A stretch of DNA of 64,000 nt from assembly GCA_020631735.1 (NCBI GenBank), contig CM036168.1, positions 94,530,932 through 94,594,931 on the forward strand, in the 5' to 3' direction. Source of the stretch: Saccharum officinarum. Lineage: Eukaryota; Streptophyta; Magnoliopsida; Poales; Poaceae. This document shows, one piece after another, positions 56,832 to 64,000 of this stretch; position 1 is the first letter of the stretch, and every line of letters begins with the position of its first letter. The position numbers were made by a program, and so were the translations under genes. The notes under the pieces were generated by a model that was not told where the DNA came from, did not search any database, and was given only the letters and a program-made list of their open reading frames with translations.

Positions 56832-57395
56832 CAAACCCTAAGACGATGGAGAAACTGACATAGAAGGCCAAGGCTGACAGGTGGACCCCTAGGTCGGCCA
56901 ACCTGGGGTGGGGTCAGCTGACCTGGCCCTATGCCAAGTGGGCCCCCCATTCGGTGGGTCACCTTCTCATGTCTTCTAAATCCTTCTCAACTTGGTTTCA
57001 CGGTGGAATATGCTTTTTATCCTGACGTCCTTGATATCTCGCCTTCTTTTTCTGATAAACCCCTGTAGAAACACAGATTCACCAAAACCTATGGAATTCT
57101 ATCAGTTTAAACCCTAATTCTATGGTGGAGGTTGATATATGCCCTTTCTCATGTTTCATTGATGGTTTATAATAGTAGTTAGTGACCATCAACAATCGCT
57201 AAGTGAAAGAAATGAACATGAAAAGTTTAAAAAGAGCTTAGGTATGCCACTGTCTCACCTCTCAAACCTAACTCCTTCAAAGGTTCAAAGGGCAAAACCT
57301 CCCCCTCTATTTTTGCTATTTCTTGCCCTCCATGTGAGATAATGGTGCTTAGCATGCATACGGTTCTGAGGAAGAAGAAGGGGTATTTTGGGGGC
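56832..57395. other. Unassigned sequence right of the Copia element
   Basis: Continuation of the DNA at 26502-27119. AT-rich to mixed, no coding region. It leads into the CACTA terminus and may be the 5' part of that element. Confidence 0.35.
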
Positions 57396-57737
57396 ATTTT
57401 TAGGGGTGGTTGACTAAAGAGAACCACCTCTGTTAATGCATTTGTTGGGTGGTTCTCTTAACGAACTGTCTTTGAAAATAGATCACTCTTAGAGACGGTT
57501 GACTAAAGAGGACCGCCTCTGAAGATCCATTTTCAGGGCCGATTCTCTTAAAGTAACTGCCCCTAAAAATGGATGTCTATCAGAGGCGGTTTTCTTAATA
57601 GAACTGCCCCTAAAGATGTATCTTCAGTGGCGGTCACGGAGCTACAGTGCTCATCGGAGCGGTCAGAGGCGGCGTGCTAGTTGAACCGCCTTTGATAGAA
57701 AAGGGTGGCATCACTAAAAATTATTCCTGTAGTAGTG
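57396..57737. mobile_element. CACTA terminus with palindromic subterminal repeats
   Basis: The right end, read on the complement, is CACTACTACAGGAATAATTT ending at 57737, a typical CACTA terminus. Five or so units of 32-35 bp built as GGCGGTT...AACCGCC (for example GAGACGGTTGACTAAAGAGG, then ACCGCCTC) run from 57400 to 57700. The partner terminus is not identified. The tnp2 gene at 20.8-23.0 kb points the right way to belong to it. Confidence 0.7.
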
Positions 57738-57865
57738 ATATTAACAAAGAGACCTCCTTTATCAAAGTTTGAGAGAAAATGTCATGATTGTTCTCTCCTT
57801 GGGTTTGCATCATTGTAGCAAGGCTTATCGATTTTATAGCGAGTCACGTTGGATGCTGACTGAAG
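57738..57865. other. Unassigned flank
   Basis: Sequence between the CACTA end and the inverted 2.9-kb element. It continues after 60842. Confidence 0.3.
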
Positions 57866-57870
57866 CCCAC

Positions 57871-60837
57871 TGTCACACCCATTTTTAAGGATAAAAATAG
57901 GATGCATAAAAGACCCATGTGCGCCCCAGAAAATAGTCACACACATAAGTTGACAAATTACATAGTATCATCACAGTGCTTATTACATAGCGAATGAATA
58001 CTCATCACATATTCTTATACATGAAAGCGTATCAACTAAAAATAAATCTCTAACAGAAGCTCCAATCATAGGGACGCGGTTGACTGGTTGACGAAAAGAC
58101 TACTCATTGCGATAATCATCTTCATAATCTTCATCTGTTGTGGTGGAGATAGCAAGAATGAGCACATGTCGTACTCCACAAGTATAACACAGGGTTCATG
58201 AGGCTCAAAAGGCTAGACATTGTTTGACTGCATTTAGCTTTTATTAATCATTTACTTAGCAATTGAGTAGCGTCAAGGTATACCAAAATCCCATTAATGA
58301 AACATTGATTAATTGTAATAAGAATAATGAAATAGCAATTAAAATAAACATAAAAGTAACAACAGAATTAAACATGGTATAACAATGGTAATCAACTATT
58401 TGTAGATGTTTCAAGGCCGCCCGTATCCGTGGGCACGGCTAGTATATCAGTTTTTAACTCAGCGCAGAGGTGTACACTTTCACTGTGAGTCATGGTTTAC
58501 AAATACGTGGGGGATCAAACCCAAACACCGGAGAACCATATAAAGCCACTTAAAGGTTCGTCTAACAAGTTAGGGCCATTAGATTCACTTGGCAGGCAGA
58601 TGTAGGAACCCTCCTTTTCAAATGGCACGATTCCTTCTCGGCTATACTCATAGATTAGAGGTTGTCCTACACCCAACGTGGCAAGCCATTCTTACGCCAT
58701 TTAAGGTAACCACTAACAAGCTAGAAAAGGTCCTTTAAACAACTAAAGCTAGAGCCATATAGCCCTCACAGCTGTACTGTATATCCCAGATGATCACGTA
58801 CAAATAAGTCCTTATGGAGAGAAACTAGAGCAACATTATAGCCCCTTGCTCTAGCCCCCTTTCAACAGTAATAAAATCATATTTAAAGGTTGGTCACATA
58901 ATTCATTAGTCATATTACAAGATCAATGTTCTTCAATTCCGCACTAGCAAAGCTACCCAAATGCACAACCCATAGGTGACAAGAAAACATGATATCAATC
59001 ACTAGGTTTAATCTCTATGGTTGTTAAGGACACATGTGTATGAATAGTAATTTTAGTGAATAGGACAACAAGAATGGTCCCATGTTATACTTGCCTTGAT
59101 CAAATCTTTCCTGCTGATACTGCTGGTCCGGCTCAAAGTAATACTCCTGATCGTCAAGAAACTGCTCACCGTCTAAACTCGATCACCAAGCATCAACACA
59201 CAATCATCCGAGCAATCATATACGAAGCAAACAAAGAAACTTAATTAGAACAGTACACCAACAGTAGCAAAATAGTATAAAAAGTTTGTAAAACTCTCCT
59301 ACACGTTACTACGATCACACAGACATAAAGATCATGAAATTCGGATTTAAAACGTGAAAGTTATGAATTTTCTAAGATTTCCTATAGATAAATAATTACT
59401 TTAATATAAGATCAAAAATTAAAATGTTGTAAACCTACTGAACAGTAACACTAACATATAGAGCTCATGAATACAAACCTAACGCAACTTGAACGGGTCA
59501 AATCGGCGTTAAAATGAGAAAGATACAAGCATTTGAAGTTTTGAAACAGCACTTTGAAACATATGAAACATATTTTCATTTAACCCTGTTAAGTTTACGT
59601 TTCCTAAAGAAGAAAATGTATTCTTGGAAGACGTTTTAGGATGGCAGGTTCTATTTCGGGAAAACACTGGGGCTCTTTAAGAAATTTACCCCGCGAAGGG
59701 GTATCTTCTAATCTCGCTCGTTGATCAACAAATGGACAGCTAAAAACGATTCTGAGAGAAAGGGAGAGAGGGAGTCGGCCATCTATAGCAAGTTCGGCCG
59801 GTGGCCGCCATGGCCGACGCAAGCTGCTCGCCGGAGCTCCTCGGGAGTGTGATTTCTGGCACCTCTGACCATGGGAATAGCATAGAAAGGGAGCGGGAAA
59901 CTTCGCAGGCTCACCTAGGGCTTCAACCCGGGCCAGAGACTGGATGGAGACGGTGGTTGACGTGCACAGTAGCCGGTAGGGATTCCTGCACGTTCGGTGA
60001 GATTTAGTGAAGAATAGAGAGCACGCGGAAGCAAGGGGAGGCGCTGGACAGCTTCGTTACCACGTCGAGAACCCCGGCAACGGTTTGCGAGAGGCGAAGA
60101 TACGGCGAGCGAGCACTTCCCCTGCGGCGGGCAGAGCTAGGGCACCTCGACGGCACTGCGAGCAAGGACAGAGGCGATGGCAGCTAACAGATGGAAAAGA
60201 TGAGGGCAGAGAGGGTACAGCGACTCTTATAGAGCATCCTCGCGCGGAAATCGCACCCAATCCCGTGGAATTCAGCCTCGGTTCGGTGTTTGCCCGAAAC
60301 AAAGTCTGGCTCGACTATGATTCGTAGGTGGAAGACGCGGCTGATAGCGGGCCCCATCCGTTAGCGAAACAAGGAAGGGGGGCGTGCGGTCGCTGCGGCT
60401 TCCTAGGCCGGCCCATGTGAACGTGGCAAGGGAGGGAAGAACGGGCACGCAGGGAGGAAATGAGTTGCTAGGCCAGCCTTAGGCGGCCCAAATCAAAGAG
60501 AGAGAAGGGGCAAGAGGGAGCAGGCCGGCGTGGGCTTCCAGGCCACTAGGCCGAAAGAGAAGAAGGTGAAGTTTATATATTTTTTATTTCCTTTCCACAT
60601 TCTTTTATTTCCAAAGTCATTTTCAAAATGCATTTTAAATCCAAAACTAATGCAGTCGAAACCACACAACATATTAAAACAAATGTGACGGCATGAGTGC
60701 ATCACCAAGTTCCTATCCTTATATCGAATTTTGATCCCAAATAGATTATTATTTCTCTATATTATTTACGCTCAAACTAAAGCTTATTTAAATCAAATTT
60801 TAGCTATTTTAAAAACTTGAAAATTCTAGGTGTTACG
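57871..60837 (-). mobile_element. 2.9-kb LTR-like element, copy B (inverted)
   Basis: On plus it starts TGTCACACCCATTTTTAAGG and ends CTAGGTGTTACG (last base changed from A). A perfect 5-bp duplication CCCAC lies at 57866-57870 and 60838-60842. On minus it follows the same order as copy A, for example the CTGACTTGGCTC-like and GATACCCCTTCGCGGGG-like strings, but it differs at many positions and has its own GC-rich block (59760-60430). Length is 2967 bp. No internal LTRs or gag/pol are seen. It is probably a large solo LTR. Confidence 0.75.
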
Positions 60838-60842
60838 CCCAC

Positions 60843-62089
60843 GAGGCTTGGGCCCACCTCGTTCAGGGGATACGATCGAGGAAAACAAGCTAAAGCCCTA
60901 GACTATCTGATTCCCGTCGTCTAAGGGTCCTATTTGACCAAACGAGGCTCGACAATATGTCCAAGGAATGCCTAGGACCTCCCGACAGGTCTCTACTGCG
61001 CAATAAGAATCCAACGCGTGTGTATAGGAGAGCAACGCCATCAGATCCTTGACAGGATGTTGTTCCTCTGTCTTAGCGAGGTGTTGCCCCCCTATTTTGT
61101 CAAAGGGTCATGCCTGGGGCGTGGTAGAACACAACAAGGGGGCGCTGGCCCCCCTACTTGCGGAGGAGATGGGCATGTGTGGCCCATGATTTAGCCTACC
61201 CTAGGCCTTGTATCCCTTGGTGTACGATGGACACCAAGGGCCAGGCAGAATGACCGGATGCTAGCTTATCCCTGCCATCTGCAAAAGCTACAACGATAGG
61301 TTTCTGCGCTTATCGACCTCGACCACACATGGAGCAGGGATGCGCCCAACGGCGTCAAGACTAGGAAGGAGAAACCTTAGCATTTCCTTGACGCCCAACG
61401 AAGCAATGACCATACAAGCTCTAGTATGTGCTTGTTGTTTAGGATTAGGGTTTTGGTTCTTAGTAGTTTCTTACGTGCAAGAATTGATTCTCGCCTCTTA
61501 CCTCTTAGCTTGTTATATAGAACTCGTGCTGAAAACGTTTTAGAAATCGCACACACAACTTTCTTGCATACATTAGATGAAAGTGACCCCTCTTTATAGT
61601 AGCAAACTAGAGGGGGAAACTAATAGAATACATAGATGACTTTACAAGTGTGAATATGTTGACGTCAATTAGGGTCACTCACAAGCTAGGATTAGCACAC
61701 TTGAGGCCGCGCTAGCACACAATGAAGATAGGTCAAGATAGCAAGGTCGACCAGCAAGATGGCCATACAAACCAGATGCCTAATCTTCGCATGGAAAGCT
61801 CGTGAACACCTCCCGGGAAGACCTGTCGGGGACGACCATGATGAGATTGTTGTAGGATTGGCAAGGCAACCTAGAACGTCAACAAGCCTCGTCAAGAGGT
61901 GCGATTAACAACAGGGGGTTGGATGAGTAAATGTAGGAGAAAAGGGTAGTATATTGATTTTTGATCGATTGTGTAGTTTGATACCTTAATCGACCGTGAT
62001 CCTCCAACATATAGAGGGGGTGATCTTATCGTAGTAGGAAACCTCTAAGGTGTAATCTTCTAGTTTCTCATGAGTTCGGATCGGAATCC
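60843..62089. other. Unassigned repeat-like sequence
   Basis: Moderately GC-rich then AT-rich. Phrases such as GCCCACGAGGCTTGGGCCC look like LTR-type sequence, but no ends are visible. Short open frames have no family resemblance. Confidence 0.3.
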
Positions 62090-62280
62090 ATAAAACTTCA
62101 CTTGAAGAGGGGACGTCGGAACTTACGATGCATGTTGAAAGTTCCGACAGCCTCATTCCTCACGGCGTACGTCGGAACTTATGATGTGGGGCAACCGATA
62201 AAATGACAGTTTTGGGCACTTCGGAACTTTCGGTAGGAGTTGAAACTTCCGATGCTTCTGATAACCCAACAAATTTCTAG
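62090..62280. repeat. Relic with Copia-LTR-like palindrome units
   Basis: Units GACGTCGGAACTTACGATG, GTACGTCGGAACTTATGATG, TTCGGAACTTTCGG and GTTGAAACTTCCGATG resemble the Sirevirus LTR array in style (CGTCGGAA...TTCCGA) but are a different sequence. This may be a fragment of another Copia LTR. Confidence 0.4.
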
Positions 62281-62459
62281 GTCCAAATCCAACCTCTCCT
62301 GGCCCTTTTTGCTGTCAATATATGCCCTATATTTTCAAAGTAAAGCATGTGCAAGTTTTAAACACACGTGACATCAATAGCAGCGTTGTCAAGCCATCGG
62401 CTATTTATTTAGTATTCTATAAGAGCAATGCATGCATCGGTCATTCCTTTTACTTTGAA

Positions 62460-63250
62460 CCCTTGATTTCATAGCAATTCACAAGATTTTGAATCATGCT
62501 GCCCGATGACAGTGAGAGCGCATCTGAGCATTTCCCGGCGGAGTTGCAGGGCTGGCTGGTAGCGCAGGCTCTGCAGGGGCCGGCCGGCACTGGGCAGCAG
62601 GACGAGGCGCGCGTGCATGTCATGGCCATGGGCCGTCGTCGTCGTCGTCGTCCGGATCGATGTTTGCATCGGTGAAGGGTGGTGATCCGAAAGTGGCGGG
62701 GAAAGGCAGGCGGATCCCACTGATTGACGCATCGCTGCTGTCGTCTTATGATTTGCGGCCGTGGATGTGACGTTTGACTGCTCCCGCGCCGCTACTACCT
62801 TCCATCCGTCCCTGCACTGCAGCTGCTGTTTCTGTTTCCTCTCTTCCACACGCAACGCAGGGGCAGGACGCAGCAGCATGCACACGAGCGCGCCGGCCAG
62901 AGCCAGCCCGCATCTGCTCACGGAGACCGAGGCCGAGACGGCAAGACCACCGCACGCACGCCTCCCGATTTCCGCCGCCCCGCGCGGCCGGCCGGCGTAC
63001 CGTATCCCACACATCACGTCGCTCACCGGCCGGCCAGGGCCATCACTGACTTTCACTCCTTTTACTGGACCGTACCGTACTCCTGTATGTACTCGTAATG
63101 TCAGTACGTGCGTGTCACCATCTCCATCTCCTGCCGTGCGTGCGCACGTCGTGTACGTACAGAGATATAGCAGCCTGGGGGACTGGGAGCGAGGCATGCA
63201 TCCATCACCCATCCACCCATGACATGGACGTCGTAGCTACCCGGCCATTC
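62460..63250. other. GC-rich unassigned segment
   Basis: CpG-rich with open frames on both strands (the longest reads 247 codons on minus, 62469-63212), none protein-like in composition or motif. Contains (GTC)n near 62636-62650. It could be a promoter or 5' region of a gene beyond the window. Confidence 0.3.
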
Positions 63251-63257
63251 CTTTTGA

Positions 63258-63478
63258 AGGGTGTTTTGGTTCTAGGGCACCAGCTGCCACGCCACAGCTT
63301 GCGGCAGCCACACTTATTTTAGTGGTTGTTTGGTTAGTGAGTAACTGAAGGCAGCCACAGCTTTTACACGGTAAAACATACAGCATTCTCGCCACAGTTT
63401 GTGGCGTGCATGTCCGCCATAGGCTGTGGCGCCGCCACACTTTGCTATGGTACTTTATGGCTGGCATCCAAACAGCCT
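63258..63478. mobile_element. MITE-like element with GCCACAG repeats
   Basis: The left AGGGTGTTTTGGTTC and the complement of the right end AGGCTGTTTGGATG are imperfect inverted repeats. The interior repeats CCACAGCTTG, GCCACAG and GTGGCG units on both strands. Target duplication is not clear. Confidence 0.5.
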
Positions 63479-63499
63479 CATGTTCACCTCGTAGGTTTG

Positions 63500-63845
63500 G
63501 CTACAAACAACGACAAACATTAACAAAGCTTTTTAGTCCGGCTAGATTTGACTAAAGTCAAAATATTATAAATGCTACCCTGGCATTTCTTTTGACACCT
63601 TATCTGATGTTTACCTCTGCTCACTTCACTTCCTTTCAAAAAGAGAGATCTTATATGTTTGGCTAAAGTCAAACTGTTATAAATTTCGTCAAATTTACAG
63701 AAAAACTCATCAATATTTATGATACCAGATGAGCACCATGCATTTAGGTGTCATAAATATTGATATTTTTTCTCTACAAACTTAGTCAAACCTATGATAG
63801 TTTGACTCTTTGACTAAACCTCTCTGTTGTCCCTACTCCTCCAAT
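63500..63845. mobile_element. Mariner/Stowaway-like relic
   Basis: Inverted TTTGACTAAAGTCAAA-type strings, with CATCAATATTTATGATACC and its near-complement GGTGTCATAAATATTGAT around 63715-63765, are typical of grass mariner-like MITEs. It ends GTCCCTACTCCTCC. Confidence 0.5.
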
Positions 63846-63933
63846 CGTTTCATGCGTCGGGCATATTTCGCATACCAGTTCTTGAGTACTCCATATATAC
63901 CACTATACAAGTGTAGTCCAAGTGTGGTGTACT

Positions 63934-64000
63934 AGTCCCTCCATCCCATCAAAAAAAACCTTTGTCCTATAAAGAAAGAAAGACACACACATATATATAT
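63934..64000. mobile_element. Stowaway-like terminus, cut by the window edge
   Basis: TA is followed by GTCCCTCCATCCCATCAAAA, close to the Stowaway consensus end CTCCCTCCGTCCC. The window ends before the other terminus. An (AC)n(AT)n microsatellite occupies the last 20 bases. Confidence 0.5.

Noticed and set aside
62469..63212. Protein-coding gene of 247 codons on minus
   Set aside because: Composition is that of random CpG-rich DNA, both strands are open, and no domain or signal is recognisable.

Overview
This window is plant nuclear DNA, almost certainly from a grass and probably from a panicoid such as a Saccharum, Sorghum or Miscanthus relative. Tourist-type MITEs with TAA/TTA target duplications, a Stowaway-like terminus, CACTA elements with tnp2 transposase, a Sirevirus-like Copia element and Tat-lineage Gypsy elements carrying a Transposase_28 gene are all typical of Poaceae. 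I find no intact host gene. Nearly everything that can be named is a transposable element, mostly decayed, and the elements are nested.

Layout. 1-6.6 kb: low-copy or intergenic DNA with several MITEs (one nested in another), a 972-bp TIR element with a GC-rich cargo, microsatellites, and a relic resembling CACTA subterminal repeats. 6.6-18.85 kb: decayed Gypsy element #1 on the minus strand (5' LTR 17830-18851, then gag, protease, RT and integrase reading leftwards, then an antisense Transposase_28-type gene read on plus). A solo LTR with TSD CATGG sits in its gag, and another LTR fragment sits in its antisense gene. 19.5-23.0 kb: decayed CACTA transposase genes on minus. 23869-26498: a complete non-autonomous CACTA with a perfect GAT duplication. 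27120-56826: one Sirevirus-like Copia element with 5-bp duplication AGATG. It is split in its integrase by a 2.9-kb LTR-like element (32097-34981, TSD AAGAG) and in a third, 3'-terminal ORF by Gypsy element #2 (39585-53921, two 1103-bp LTRs). 57.4-57.7 kb: a CACTA terminus with palindromic subterminal repeats. 57871-60837: a second, inverted copy of the 2.9-kb LTR-like family (TSD CCCAC). 60.8-64.0 kb: unassigned repeats, a GC-rich stretch and MITE or mariner-like relics.

How the parts fit. Removing Gypsy #2 and the 2.9-kb insert returns a Copia element of about 12.5 kb with LTRs, tRNA-Met-type PBS, gag, pol, an extra 3' ORF and three polypurine tracts. Gypsy #2 has gag-PR-RT-RH-aRH-INT on plus and, downstream and antisense, a gene with its own TATA box and four GT-AG introns. 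Two of those introns recur at the same places in Gypsy #1. All coding regions carry stops or frameshifts, and the Gypsy #2 RT active site is YVND rather than YVDD. No element here looks autonomous now.

The most interesting signals are the spliced antisense gene shared by the two Gypsy elements, the extra Copia ORF preceded by a splice-acceptor-like site and a palindrome array that also occurs in the LTRs, and the pair of 2.9-kb LTR-like insertions.
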